Notes: a model not told the origin generated them from the letters alone. DNA of 64,000 nucleotides from Amyelois transitella (GCF_032362555.1 NC_083513.1:1488001-1552000); one strand, 5' to 3'; shown: positions 12,717 through 25,771, counted from the stretch's first letter. A program made the numbers and translations.

Positions 12717-15700
12717 ATGGCAAGTGGTTCCTGGGAAGAGTTCTTCGCTATCCATCTGCCTCCAACCGACTTCGAGGACAACCGCTCCCTCCTCAAGGAG
12801 TTCTGTGAGCGACACGACCAATATGGGAACAAGATTGTTCTCGTCACGGTAAGTGTGTTTGGATTCCCATGGAGCCAATATAAAGCCGTCATCTTCCAGG
12901 CTTTATTCTCGGTTATATGTGGAGAAGAACTTGGGGTGCGCCTATGATCATGATACATACATACATACATATGGTCACGTCTATATCCCTTGCGGGGTAG
13001 ACAGAGCCAACAGTCTTGAAAAGACTGAATGGCCACGTTCAGCTATTTGGCTTAATGATAGAATTGAGATTCAAATAGTGACAGGTTGCTAGCCCATCGC
13101 CTGAAAAAGAATCCCAAGTTTGCAAGCCTATCCCTTAGTCGCCTTTTACGACATCCATGGGAAAGAGATGGAGTGGTCCTATTCTTTTTTGTATTGGTGC
13201 CGGCAACCACACGGCACGATCATGATCCTGGGTTGGGTATGTCAGATTTTACACGTAAATACACCCTAATGGAATCAATGTAAAGTCGTCATCTTCCTGG
13301 CTTTTTTCCCGGTTATATGTGGAAAAGAACTTGGAGTGCGCCTATGATCATGATCCTGGGTTGGGTATGTCAGATTTTTACACGTAAATACACCCGACTA
13401 AACATTTTGTACTATACATACTCATAAAATCATAACATTAATGTTGCACGTCGGACCATTAGTTGAAACACAATGGCGCCCAAAATGGCGATTGTTTTAT
13501 TGTCTTCAACTACAGAAGGTTAAAGTGATTATCAGCAGAAATTTTTGATAGAAAGTAATGTACTAATACCAACTCACCACGTGGGTCCTATACGGCGGTT
13601 ATTTACGACATAGGGCAGGACAACATAGTACCCATAATGTCATTTCTGAAGTGTAATGGACCGTATTTATACCCACAAGTGCTTTACAGTATTAATTAAG
13701 TTCTTAAGAGTCGCATCTGTAAACCGAATAAAAACTCAATCATAAAACGACCTTATTACCAGTACATTAAACTTTGAATCCTATAACAAAATGTCTCCTG
13801 ATATCTCGCTCATAATAGTAGTACAACAGCGGACAGTTCATTCGAAGATTCGCGTGATCGCATGTTTTGATAGGCTAATAAATATTTTCGCACCATAAAA
13901 AAAGTTTGACTTCCTCGCAGGTACATTGGTATGACTATATGATACATACATACATACATATGTTCACGACTATATCCCTTGCGGGGTAGACAGAGCCAAC
14001 AGTCTTGAAAGGACTGAATGGCCACGTTCAGCTATTTGGCTTAATGATAGAATTGAGATTCAAATAGTGACAGGTTGCTAGCCCATCGCCTAAAAAAGAA
14101 TCCCAAGTTTGTAAGCCTATCCCTTAGTCGCCTTTTACGACATCCATGGGAAAGAGATGGAGTGGTCCTATTCTTTTTTGTATTGGTACCGGGAACCACA
14201 CGGCTGTATGATAACTAATGAAAATCGAAATACAGTATCTCAATGATATAATTTAATTCTTTTCCAGTCTGGGGGCACCACGGTCCCCCTGGAACACAAC
14301 ACGGTGCGCTTCGTGGACAACTTCAGCGCCGGCACCCGGGGCTCCGCCTCCGCCGAGTACTTCCTCGAGCAGGGATACGCAGTCATCTTCATGCACCGCC
14401 AGAAGTCTCTGGAGCCATTCACGAGACACTTCAGCGGACAGAAGCTGATGGATATGCTGGATATACAGGAGAGGGGGCCGAATACTACCATCACAGGTGT
14501 GGGTCGTACGTTTATCACATTTAAACAGGGCACATATGTTTTTTTATTAAAAGAAAATAAAAAAATATAGATTCAGATAATAAAGATACAGTTAATATAG
14601 ATACAGATAATATAAATACAGATAATAAAGATACAGGTAATATAGATACAGATAAGAATATAGAGTTTTTATCCTCCAATTAAGAGGGTAAGTGAATATT
14701 AAATAATATGGACACCCCTAACGGATTGAATATTTCATCTCATTGAGAGGCACTCGTTATAAGCGTGCATGAACAAAACGATATGATTCTACGACAAAAG
14801 ATAAGACAAAATTCTTAGACACACCAACATAATGATAGATTTAACAAAAAGGTAATATGTATTTGAATATACTTACAGCCAGTATGAAAGTTAAAGTCAT
14901 AATAACCCTACGTTCTTTGCTTCATTCGGCCCAAGTTACTCATATAACTTTTTTTTTCCAGTAAAACCTGACAGCGTAGACGTGCTCGCGCCCATCCTGC
15001 TGCGGTACAAGGCTGCGCACGCGGCGGGCGCGATCCTGTACGTGGCGTTCACCACGGTGTCCGATTACCTGTGGCTGCTGAGGGCCGCCTGCGAGTGCCT
15101 GGCGCATTGTGGCTCCAGGGCAATGCTGTACCTGGCCGCCGCTGTGTCAGACTTCTACATACCTAAGGACAAAGTGGTATGGTATTCATTTTGATCTTGA
15201 TATACAGGGTGTCTTTTTTGTACTTAATTATATTTATCAACTGGTGATTAGAAGTTTATGTAGTTACAAAGTTAGTTATTCCTACAGAGGTTGGAGGAGA
15301 AAAGATGAGAGGAATATTCAGTTTTAAAATTACTATATTGTTGAACATAAAATTAAGAATATTTTACAATAAAAATTTATATATCTGACATTTTTTTGAC
15401 TAAACAAAATCCATGGCAACCGTTGCTATGGCGTACAAGAATGTTGACTACACTTAGCTGATCCAATATCGAACTTCGTTTTACTTAAGAACAAATCGAT
15501 GGGACTATCTTTGATGTTATCGAGCTGAGCACATTCACCTATTGAATGCAACCCCAAAAATGACTTTTGTATAAAGAGAACCGCCTCCAATCGATATACT
15601 CCTTTTATGAATTCGGTTAAAAATCGGTACAGCTAAACGCGAGATAATCGCGAACAAACATACCACCTTTTTTGAAGTCGGTTAATAATAGGACTATGAA

Positions 15701-18700
15701 GATGAAAGTATAGTTCCTGATCATAACTTTTTAGTTTGTACCTACCTATAAATATAATATATATACGGGACAAATTACACTGATTTAGTTAGCCTCGAAG
15801 TAAGTTCGAGACTTGTGTTACGAGATACCTACTAACTCAACGATACTATATTTAATAATAAAAACTTATATAGATAAACATCCAAGAGCCAGGCCAATCA
15901 GAAAACGTTCTTTTCTCATCATGCCCTGGCCGGGATTCGAACCCGGAACCTCCGGTGTCACAGACAAGCGTACTACCGCTGCACCACAGAGGCCTTCAAA
16001 TGACTATGACTCAAACGCTATGCTTTATATTTACATACATACATACATATAATCACGTCTATATCACTTGCGGGGTAGACAGAGCCAACAGTCTTGTAAA
16101 GACTAATAGGCCACGTTCAGCTGTTTGGCTTTAAGATAGAATTGAGATTCAAATAGTGACAGGTTGCTAGCCCATCGCCTAAAAGAAGAATCCCAAGTTT
16201 ATAAGCCTACCCCATAGTCGCCTTTTACTACATCCATGGGAAAGAGATGTAGTGGTCCTATTCATTTTTCTATTGGTGCCGGGAACCACACGGCACATAT
16301 ATGTATTTGACGATTTTTATTTACAGCCCACGCACAAGATGCAATCTGACAGCGGAGCCCCAGTGATCCAACTCCACTTGGTGCCAAAGATGTTGGCTCC
16401 TCTGGTGAACCTGTGGGTACCTGCCGCCTACGTCATCTCCTTCAAGCTAGAGACTGATGAGAACCTCCTCATACCGAAGGCGAGGGCGGCACTCGAGAAG
16501 TATAAGCATAAGGTATGTTCTTAAGAGGGTTTTGGGTGCCAAGAGGTGATGTTTTGTGTTGGAAACGTTTGAATGACAAAATCTTGTCATGCTGTGTTTG
16601 AGGTTTTGTGTTTCAAGTGTTGAGGTGGTGTGTTGCAAGTCTTGAGGTTTCGTGTTGCAAGACTTTTTTGTGGTCAATTTTCTTTGAAACTGTGGGTTTA
16701 ATGTTCTGTGTTAGAAGAGTTGAGATTGTTTGTAATCATTTAGTATTTTTTTTACAGTACAAATTACACATATTGAGTTAGCCTCGAAGTAAGTTCGAGA
16801 TTTGTGTTACGAGATACTAACTCAACGATAATATATTCTATAATAAATACTTATATAGATTAACATCCAAGACCCAGGCCAATCAGAAAAAGTTCTTTTC
16901 TCATCACGCCCTGGCCGGGATTCGAACCCGGGACCTCCACTGTCACAGACAAGCGTACTACCGCTGCGTCACAGAGGCTGTCATTCATAGGTAGATAGTC
17001 GTTTGTCTTCCTCCTAATTCTCACCTCTCTTAACAGGGTGCGCCTTTGATCGTGATCCTGACTTGGGTAACGAGATAACGATAGTTTAACGCGCGACAAA
17101 AACGGCTTCGCGCGTGCCACGCTTCGGGGTTTAGCTTCGAACAGTAATATAAATAAATATACAGTCGGCTACATTGTAAAAGTATACCACATTCGTATCG
17201 TAGAACTTCTAAACATTCTTCAGTAGCTGTTTATTGCACTGCTGAAATATGGGATCCTTTTTGTGTGAAACAAATAACAAACGGACTTTAGATTTTTAAC
17301 TTTCACTGTAATTTGAACTGAATGCAATACATTTCATTTATTACATTGAATTATAAATTATGATTTAAAATCAGTGAACTAGATTATCTTAATACCTATC
17401 ATAATAATTATGCAATCAAAAAAACAATTCTAATTTTTCTTTTGTTTTTTTTTTCATCTATTTTAGCGTCTTTTACCAGCCATTACTATTATAAACCCAA
17501 TCAGGTTGCATCTCTTTTTTCAAATTGTGATCCCTGAATTGAACAGTAGCCCACCGTACGTAATATGTGTATATTTCAGATGGTGGTAGCGAATATGCTG
17601 CAAAGCCGCCACCACCGGGTCATCCTGGTCACTCCCGAGGCCAGTCACGAGATTCTGCTGACGAGGGAGGAAGTTCACGCTGGTAAGATATACATACATA
17701 CATAAAATCACGCCTCTTTCCCGGAGGGGTAGGCAGAGACTACCTCTTAAGATACTACCGCTCTCTCTACCTCTGGTAAGATATATTTCATTAAAATAAT
17801 AAACAACACATATATATATACATACATATGGTCACGTCTATATCCCTTGCGGGGTAGACAGAGCCAACAGTCTTGAAAATACTGAATGGTCACGTTCAGC
17901 TATTTGGCTTAGTTGATATAATTGAGATTCAAATAGTGACAGGTTGCTAATCCATCGCCTAAAAAAGAAGAGCCTATCCCTTGGTCGCCTTTTACGACGT
18001 CCATGGGAAAGAGATGGAGTGGTCCTATTTTTTTTTCGTATTGGTGCCGGGAACCACACGGCAACAACAACACCAAGATAAAAATGAGTTTTATTTATAA
18101 TAATCACTAAGTACAGTTGTTGGACTTTGGAATGCACTTCCCGATTCCGTTTCGATTCGATTTCGATTCGTTTCTCCGAGCCGCGCCAGTTTTAATGCGC
18201 ACGTGGTCCAGTTGTTTCTGACTCAGTAATGAGAGAGTACATAATATACTATGTTTATTTATATACACAAGATCCTTGAGTTTTTCTTATCTTCGTTGTG
18301 GCAATGAAATGTTTTCATCATCTTTTTTATGCCAATGTCGAGTTTTAGTCAGTAGGGAAGACTGGGGACACTTGATCCCCATTTTAGTAACATACATACA
18401 TACATATGGTCACGTCTATATCCCTTGTGGGGTAGACAGAGCCAACAGTCTTAAAAAGACTGATCGGCCACGTTGAGCTATTTGGCTTAATGATAGAATT
18501 GAGATCCAAATAGTGACAGGTGACTAGCCCATCGCCTAAAAAAGAATCCCAAGTTTGTAAGCCTATCCCTTAGTCGCCTTTTACGACATCCATGGGAAAG
18601 AGATAGAGTGGTTCTATTCTTTTTTGTATTGGTGCCGGGAACCACACGGCACCCCATTTTAGTTTATTGCTCATATCTTAGTGCATGATAATGTTTGTAA

Positions 18701-19041
18701 GAACATGAAAGTTTCTTCAGTGCCTGATCAATCACTACATAGTATAAAACAAAGTCGCTATTTTAGTCTGTTTGTCTGTATGCTTAAAGCTTTAAAATTA
18801 CGCAACGGATTTTGATGCGGTTTTTTGTAACAGGTAGAGTGATTCAAGAGGAAGGTTTTTATGTATAATAACATTTATAATTTTGCACCCGTGCGAAGCC
18901 GGGGCGGGTCGCTAGTATATTGTAATAACAATTTCAGGCGTGGACATAGAATCGGCGATAGTGTGCGAGATCGGCCGCCTGCACGCGGAGCACATGTCGC
19001 AGGCGGGCGAGCCGGTGTGGGCGCCGCGCTCGCCGCGCTGA
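12717..19041 (+). CDS. PPCS: Phosphopantothenate-cysteine ligase
   Basis: Six exons join in phase: 12717-12848, 14268-14496, 14962-15176, 16327-16512, 17580-17682, 18938-19041 (969 nt, 322 residues; vertebrate enzymes are about 310). The enzyme joins 4'-phosphopantothenate to cysteine, using ATP in animals, as the second step of coenzyme A synthesis in the cytosol. Family landmarks: [15 protein letters not shown] and DNFSAGTRG straddling the exon 1-2 junction (nucleotide-binding N-terminus), [11 protein letters not shown] (exon 3), the HKMQSDSG segment and ISFKLETD (exon 4), and VVANMLQSR then ILVTPE (exon 5). The start has a good context (CAACAATGG) and lies 20 bases after an acceptor, implying an upstream non-coding exon. 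Exons are much more GC-rich than introns. Introns hold five repeat A copies, two C, one B and a Helitron. No frame disruption is seen, so it should be functional. Confidence 0.97.
12880..13395. repeat. Tandem pair of repeat E fragments, one split by repeat A
   Basis: A segment of about 120 bp (AAAGCCGTCATCTTCCAGGC ... CACGTAAATACACCC) occurs twice in tandem (about 12890-13265 and 13275-13395). The first copy is split by the repeat A at 12955-13217. Confidence 0.8.
12955..13217 (-). mobile_element. Repeat A copy with 9-bp target duplication
   Basis: Full repeat A in ligase intron 1, flanked on both sides by GATCATGAT. The uninterrupted site survives in the neighbouring repeat E copy at about 13346. 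Confidence 0.9.
13944..14205 (-). mobile_element. Repeat A copy
   Basis: Full repeat A in ligase intron 1, flanked by TATGAT on both sides (possible short target duplication). Confidence 0.85.
14570..14660. repeat. Short minisatellite
   Basis: Imperfect tandem repeats of 15-17 bases around AGATACAGATAATATA, immediately after ligase exon 2. Confidence 0.75.
15555..15690 (+). repeat. Repeat D fragment
   Basis: Shares the motifs GAGAACCGCCTCC and TTTTTTGAAGTCGGTTAA with copies at 40010-40375, 41690-41730 and 57295-57480. Not classified. Confidence 0.55.
15768..15994 (-). mobile_element. tRNA-derived SINE (repeat C)
   Basis: Full reverse copy ending in the tRNA-like head (GGGATTCGAACCCGG complement of the B box) in ligase intron 3. 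Confidence 0.9.
16031..16295 (-). mobile_element. Repeat A copy
   Basis: Full repeat A just upstream of ligase exon 4 (acceptor at 16326). Confidence 0.85.
16758..16979 (-). mobile_element. tRNA-derived SINE (repeat C)
   Basis: Full reverse copy with intact B box in ligase intron 4. Confidence 0.9.
17690..17760 (-). mobile_element. LINE 3' end (repeat B) abutting ligase exon 5 donor
   Basis: Tail TACATACATACATAAAATCACGCC starts about 8 bases after the end of exon 5 (17682, donor GTAAGA). Confidence 0.8.
17815..18063 (-). mobile_element. Repeat A copy
   Basis: Repeat A in ligase intron 5, flanked by AACAACAC on both sides. Confidence 0.85.
18389..18651 (-). mobile_element. Repeat A copy with 12-bp target duplication
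   Basis: Flanked by the perfect direct repeat CCCCATTTTAGT on both sides, the clearest target-site duplication for this family in the window. Confidence 0.92.
18732..18915 (+). mobile_element. Non-autonomous Helitron next to ligase exon 6
   Basis: Same family as 3665-3846: TCACTACATAG start, GC hairpin and CTAG end. It ends 22 bp before the first base of exon 6. Confidence 0.85.
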
Positions 19042-19654
19042 TCCTCGCGCGTGCGCCGCCGCCTCTACCTCACGCCGGAGTAGGCGGCACGGCCGTTCTC
19101 ATTTCAAATTTGAACTGAAAAACTGGACAGTGTAATTTAAATTTGAAAAGTGGAGTGTTTTTTTTTCGAATTTGGTACTGGCTATCAACAGTGTGTGTTT
19201 TAAAAGTGAAGCTGGAAGCGATGTATTTTAAATTTGGAAGTGGACGTGAATTGTTCTCTTGTTTGTTTCTTTTTGTGAATGCAATGCTGGCAACAAGGTA
19301 ATAGTGCGTTTTTGAAAAAGGAAGCTGGGCACATGTAACTGTAAAACTTCAATTTGGAAATGGAATTGGTTGGACGTGGTATTTTTATCATGTGTTACTC
19401 GTTATAAGTGGCAATCAATAGTGAACTAAATTTGAAAATTAACTGTACCATTTTACGTATTTTTGTGAGGAAATTTAGATGTGAATTTTAAAATACGACT
19501 TTATTTATTATTTATGCTTACTTTTGTTGTTTGTAGTGAAAAACGTGAATTTTCGTATGACTACCTACCTCACCGCAAAAGATCTTACAATGAAGAATAA
19601 ATTGAATATTAAAAAAAATAAACTTCTAAGGGATATCCTTATAAATTTGAGATT

Positions 19655-19820
19655 CTCCTTTTGCAAACTATCACTATCACTAGCGATGGGCTAGCAAACT
19701 ATCACTATTTGAATCTGACTTCCATCTTTATTCCGACAGCTGAACATGGCCTTTCAGTCTTTTTGGGACTGCTGGCTCTGTCTATCCGTCAGGGATAAAG
19801 ACGTGATTATATATATGTAA
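19655..19820 (+). mobile_element. 5'-truncated repeat A copy
   Basis: Begins within the body (GATGGGCTAGCAAAC) and ends GATAAAGACGTGATTATATA. Bases 19042-19650 are the ligase 3' region; a possible polyadenylation signal (AATAAA) is present near 19598. Confidence 0.75.
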
Positions 19821-20809
19821 ATCTTCCCCTGAAGCGTCGATCATGGCGGACATGGCTCTGGTTCATATTTTGACTTAGTTGCATTATATTTATGTGCGCA
19901 GGCGCCTTAGCCAAACGTAGAGAACCGCCGAGCGTTTAAACGCAGCAGTCCAACCGCTTGTCTACAACGCAATTAACAAGCGGGGTATTATGAGGCACAA
20001 AATAGTTATCTAATTTAGTGAATGTCTCAAATCGGCGATATGAAGTGGGTGATGATAAGTCTAGCTGGTTTTGAGTAAAATTCTAAATGCAAAAATTACC
20101 GCGCCCCAATTTCTGAAGGAATGAAGTAAATTTTACGGTTACCGCCGTAATTAAATATACCTATATTGTGTATATAAAAGTGTAATATTATAAATTTGGA
20201 TATAATTATATCACTATACGCTGATAGAGTTTACGAATTGAATTATATTAGTAATTTTTTTTAAGAATGGAGAATATTATTAGCATGGATTAATAAAAAA
20301 AACATAATAGATTAAAAAAATAAAACAACTCACGGCAGTCACTAGCGACAGCAAGAAAAACTTTTGGTAATAGTAACCGTATTTTCATTTAAAATTTCAT
20401 CTTCTTTTTTACATATCAGATAAAAATCTAAATAAATTATATATAGGGACATGTAACTAGGTGACTGTATGTTAAAATGTATATTAAACTAATATTCGCT
20501 ACAACCAAATTACCTGAAATTTATAACCATATGTGTTTCGAAACTATATATATATTATTAGGTGTATGTGTATGTGGGATTGGTGAAAGTAAAACAGTTC
20601 GGAATTATATCGTAAATCTTCTTATTTTAAATAGTCTTCTTCAAAACACATATTTTAACGTTACTTACATCGTACCACAGACTCCCTATTCTATATCGTA
20701 ATGTTGCAAGTATAAAAAATATGTAAGAGGAAAGCTAAATAAAAGCAAGACACAAAACTTCTACCACATATACCTACATATATGGAACCATTTTGTCTTA
20801 ACATAATAT
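19821..20809. other. Unannotated intergenic sequence
   Basis: AT-rich, with no open frame or recognisable repeat beyond simple A/T runs. Confidence 0.6.
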
Positions 20810-20843
20810 GTGGTCGTCCAAATCAAAAGGGACCTTATAGCGG
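20810..20843 (+). repeat. Left terminal inverted repeat of the DNA transposon
   Basis: 34 bases starting GTGGTCGTCCAAATC and ending CTTATAGCGG. One mismatch (A for G) against the right end. Confidence 0.95.
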
Positions 20844-21981
20844 AAATGAGTTATGTACAGAACTGAAAACTACATAAACGTACCGAGCTATAGACCCAAG
20901 AACCAACCTTCTAACCACTACCGTTATTTTTTTACGAATTTTTGAAGTTCACTGATCGAAATTATAAGTTTTGAGAAAATCGCAATTTAAGTATGCCGTA
21001 CAAAAAAGTTATGTTTTAGTGTGAAGTTATGTAACTGATGGTATACTTTGATTGACTATGATTATAACTAATGGATTTTTTTACAATCCTTGCATAAACT
21101 TGTCTGTTGTGGGAACTAGACCTGCCAACATAATGCATTATCAATGAGATGCAAAGTATCAATAATAGTATTAAAAATAAGTAAACCGCCTGTTTGTCAC
21201 TAAACTTTTATCGTTTTTATAATGCTACTAATTACATAGATTTGCGAAAGGCCTTAGATGTAAATAAAAACAACACATAATTTAAAAAAAAGTAGTTTTT
21301 ATTTACTAGCAAAAATTCTTATTCTTTATAAACTTTGAAATCTGACAGTAACAAAATCAACGCTTAATTACTAAATAGGTTATACATAATTGGTTAAGAT
21401 GCTAATAAAGCTAAGAGATCAATGATAACTGTTAGTTATGATCTTTTAAAGTTACGTAGAGAACTGAACAATTTCTTCAAACAAATTTAAAAAGGGCCCT
21501 TATGGTAGGCACTAAACATTTTTTTTAATTTTTAGCATGCAAAATCAACATTTTAGTGCAACATTCAAGATAACTTAAATTTTCTTTTTTTATTATCACA
21601 ACAAGGTATGAAAATGTTACTTAGTTAACAAATTTAGATATAAATTTTCGTAACAAGTATAATACGTAAAAAAGGACCCTTACGGCGGTCCGTTGCAGTC
21701 TGCTGACACTTATCTCTTAGTATAGTTAATTAGTTTAAGTATTTAAATAATGGTAAACAATCTTGATACGTTTTTGTCGAAAAATACATTTATAAAATAA
21801 TTTATAGCCATTACAAGATGAAACAAAATGAAATAACAGATGTTCTAATGAATTACTTTTGCTATTAACCTTAGCCTATTTTAAAAATATTTTTTATGAT
21901 AAAAAACATAACAAGATTGTTTACCTCTAAAGTACCAAAACAAAATATGGACTACAATAGTGGGACCTTAGACCTAAGACC

Positions 21982-22376
21982 TTAAGGCGGTAAATTACCG
22001 TACATCTTTTTTAAGTTTTTAAGGACTCTTTGCTTTAAATTCTTTTTATTTTGTGTTTCACTCAAATCACCATGCTTATTAACGTTATCACTAGTAATGG
22101 GATGCAAATCCTCAGCTGCCATTTCAGTTTTTAACGATTGAATTGTGTTAAATATTGTTGAATAAGCTATAGTTCGCATGTTTTCAGGCAAGCGTTCTAA
22201 TTCAAACGCCACAATTCTTGCAAAATCTTCATTGCGAGGATCATTTATAGTTCGGTTATGGAAATTAATTTCTGGTAAATTTCGAGTAGTATAAAATATC
22301 TCTTGTGTACTATTACCTTCATCGTTCCTTAATGTAAATGTAATTCCAGCTTCACGAGTTTGAGTTTCTTTGTGTT
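21982..22376 (-). CDS. BESS-like terminal exon inside the DNA transposon
   Basis: Open for 130 residues after a strong acceptor (CTTTCTTTTTACAG). It contains a segment FARIVAFELERLPENMRTIA followed by IFNTIQSLK, which resembles the BESS protein-interaction motif (helical, leucine-rich with LP), then a basic tail. It lies 60 bases beyond the transposase stop. Its phase (two bases before the first codon) fits either transposase exon 1 or exon 2 (each leaves one base), so an alternatively spliced mRNA could fuse the transposase N-terminus to this exon and skip the catalytic exon. Joining it to a donor at the end of the catalytic exon (TTTT/GTAAGA) would instead create a stop. It could also be a separate transcript. 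BESS identity is by eye. Confidence 0.6.
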
Positions 22377-22436
22377 CTGTAAAAAGAAAGACCAGGTATT
22401 GTAATTAGGTACTACGTCATAGTAGGAAAATTTTCC

Positions 22437-25109
22437 CTAATCAGATTTTTGTTCATCCAGTTTCCTTTTCTTACAAAAGTAGATACCACTGCGTATCTGG
22501 TTTCTATGGCCAGACTCTCCACAATAACTGCAAGTGGGTGATTTGCGTTTGAGAGTTACAGAAAGTGTGTTGGTTTGTATTTTACTAACACCTGGTTCAA
22601 CATGTTCTTGTGTGTATTGGGATTGTTCAGAATTAGTAAGTGCTAAGGGATCGCTTGCAATAGCTAATTTAGGTTGTGGGCAAAGTATATCTTGTGAATG
22701 TGCAAGTACGAAAGGTCTTATTTTTTCAAATAAATATTTCTGCCTCTCAGAAGAAAGGCCTTGAGGTTCGATTTCTGTAGGCATACTATCCCCAAATTTA
22801 TTTTCTGTGAACACGACATGCGTACTGTGACCTTCCCCGGAGCAATTTTTTGTGCATTGCAATAGCCCTATCGATGTAGACTCAGTTTTGAAATGAGAAA
22901 AGGATTTTAATTTTTGCAACTTAACACCTTTTGCGTCCGTGAAGTATTTAACCCAGTTATATGTCTTTACATTAACAGCGTCACCCGATTCATTTCCTAC
23001 CAAAACAGTCATTATAGAATTTGATCGCTTACATGCCGTAACCGCTATCTCGCAAACGTCTTTGACGGTATTTACAACAGATCTTCGAAATTTTTTTTTA
23101 AATAAGCCAAAATATTGGTCTGGCGCAAACTTTGTGTGGCCTACAGGCAAAAATGACAGCTGAAAGCTCTTGTGTCTAGCAGTCATGACACGCCAAACAG
23201 CGTATTGCAAAACATAGTTATTTTTGTTTTGACCACAGCAATTATCTGCGTGGCAGATTACGTTGGTTTCTCCTAAAGACAAAGTTTCAAAAAAATTGTG
23301 GATCAATGATATCACAACGTTAGCCCCCTTTCCAATAACGCAAGCTTCAGGAATTACATACAATATAAATTTGCCTAAAGGTTCTACAGCGATACCAAAA
23401 AGGGCTACCTTGTACCCTGTTAGAAAATATAATGGGCCAACCTGTTGCGAGTCATGAGGAAGATGAATTTGCTGCGCAAAATCGAAGGAAATATGAAGAA
23501 CGCCTTCAAAAGAGCACGGAGGGTGCGGGCCGAGAACACAATTTGAAACTTGCGAAGCTGATTCTGCAATTACATCTTTATAATATTGTCTCTCTGTTTG
23601 AGCTTTTTGTAAATGTTCTACGGATTCCATATATAGTTTTGTTTTCACTTCTTCGTCCATATTTCTTGATTTGGAAATGCTCATTACATTTTGTTGGCAA
23701 ACATGACAAAGATCTGTACGAGGCTTTTGAATCACAATATGAGGACAAAAATCATCCCATATTTTGTACCACGAAGAACGACCTACATACGTTTTTTCTG
23801 ATTTTGTACATGCCTCAACGTACTTCTCGTATATATATTGTTTTGTCATGCTACTTGGCAAAATGTTAAGATCTGGGTTACTGTAATAAGGTAAACGCCC
23901 CGGGAGCACAAGAGAATTTTGTTCTGAAAATGATTTAATAAAAGTGACAGCTGTGACACGTTGTTCTAATGTAAACGAATGATGAATGTTTTTGCTCAAT
24001 TTATGCTCTTTTAATTCTACTCCATGCTCATTAACATGTTTTACAATGTTTTTAAACTTTTTCGGACCTACTCCATGGACAAAAACAAAGAAGCTTTTGC
24101 AGACAATTTTGCCCCTAAACATATACTTAACCGCGGCACGCTCCCTGTTTTTTATTTTGTGCTTTGATTCTTTTGACGTGTCTGGATTATTATCAACCAA
24201 GCAGTTTAAAGCACCCGTTAACAAAATGTCTTGATGATTTGAGTGAAAATCACAGTTACTATTTAAACTTATACAATCAAATCGAGATTTTAAAATTTCC
24301 TCCTTTGCAAATAACTTGAAACACTGCTTTTGACAGCACCCGTTTTCAAAAAATATATTTTCTTCAATCGATACAAGGTCAGTAGTTTCGCCTTCTACGA
24401 AATCTACTGTCAATATATCTCGTGTTATTATACCCGTTTCAAAATCTTCATCTTCACCATCAGCTTGTTGATGTGGTAATTTAACATTACTGACATACAT
24501 CGAATATTCATCTTGGAAGGTTCTTAATTCTGACTCCCAGGTTTTATGTGATTGAATTCCTACAACAATTTGAGCAAAGATTTTGTCAATACCTAAATGA
24601 AATTCAGTGTATATTTAACACAAAATTCACATCACAATTTTTCTTACAATTTATTATGATAATTAGAATAGGCTGGTACATACGATTTGAGCGCCATCTT
24701 GAGTCAAGTTATTCCGCGCGGACAGTAACAATAATCTACCTATACTACTACTAACAAACAAAAAACAAAACAAATAAATGAGATAGACATAACCTACGCA
24801 AGATTACTGTTAAAATCAATGTAAAAATATTGTTTACCTTTTATAGTTATTTGACAGTTGCACTGGGATGTACATGCGTGATCCGATGAGAAGTTCTCAA
24901 GTTCTTTATGGTCACCTAAAACAATAAGAACAAAATTAAAAACTTTGAAGTACCTAACTTGCGCAAAAATAATACATACCTACTTATCTATTTATTGATT
25001 TGAGACTATAGGTTTTGTACTTACGTGCCAGTTCTTGAGACTTTGAAATAATTGTTGGTTGGCTATCTGTAGTATCGATATAAGTATTCACTTCTGTTTC
25101 CTCTTCCAT
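22437..25109 (-). CDS. Spliced DDD-type transposase (Sola/DUF7869-like)
   Basis: Coding exons 25109-25025, 24915-24838 and 24592-22437 join in phase to give 772 residues. No recent damage is visible. The N-terminus is acidic (MEEETEVNTYIDTTDS). A CHVC pair lies near residues 350-353. Three blocks suit an RNase H-fold catalytic core: HISFDFAQ (Asp near 425), VICHADNCCGQNKNN (Asp near 504) and GHTKFAPDQYFG (Asp near 546). The C-terminus carries a zinc-knuckle-like CSYCGESGH. The DNC-GQN and HTKxxPDxxFG motifs are typical of many uncharacterised animal proteins catalogued as DUF7869, and in my recollection of Sola-class transposases. It should cut and paste the surrounding element in the nucleus. 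A 5' non-coding exon ends at a GTAAGT donor (25228), and the ATG exon begins after TTTTATAG at 25141. Loss-of-function changes in the catalytic residues are not seen. Confidence 0.88.
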
Positions 25110-25227
25110 CGCGATGGTATAGGTGTTAGTTGATTTCAAATCTATAAAACAAAAAATTTAATAAATAACAGGAGTGAGTACGCAATAGAAATACTAATTC
25201 GATTATATCTTCATGATACAAACTTAC

Positions 25228-25400
25228 CTCAAGCATGGACATAGCCTCAAGTGTAAACGATAAACGAATTTCCTTCCGGAGAGCACCACGCGCGAACGGT
25301 CGTTCAGTTGGATCACAAAATCTTGACTGACTGAAAGTGGGTGCGAGCGACGCGTGCGACCGGCAACCGCGACGCGACGACGACTGTGCGTGAGCGAGAC
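25228..25400 (-). promoter_or_regulatory. GC-rich promoter/5' leader of the transposase gene
   Basis: A CpG-rich patch (25250-25400, many CGCG and GCGACG words) in an otherwise AT-rich element, ending in a non-coding exon with donor GTAAGT after CTTGAG. A two-ATG short upstream frame (ATGTCCATGCTTGAG then stop after splicing) precedes the main start. Confidence 0.5.
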
Positions 25401-25771
25401 ATAACTATCTAGCCTTGCTTCTTGTCAAAGGATACCGCCGCATATACAAAGAATGCCGCATGCAGCGCGGCGTGCGACACTAAAATGGCGGGTATACGAT
25501 GAATAGTTTAGTTTATACCTACTTTGCAATATTCAAATGTCGATAAATATGGTTTAAATTACAAGAAAAACTATTTGTTAGGTCTTGCCGCGATAAGGTT
25601 CCTTTTTTACTAAACTTTAGATGGATACAAAACTTTTTTAAATTGACGTTTCGAAAAGTTGAACACATCTACATGTAGTAAATACAATCATCTTTTTAAA
25701 AATACAATTAATAAAAAAACGATTTTTTTTGAGGTATTTTACAAATTTATTAATATCTCGGAAACTAGCTA

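Noticed and set aside
23432..23869. Plus-strand 145-codon frame
   Set aside because: Antisense shadow of the transposase exon.
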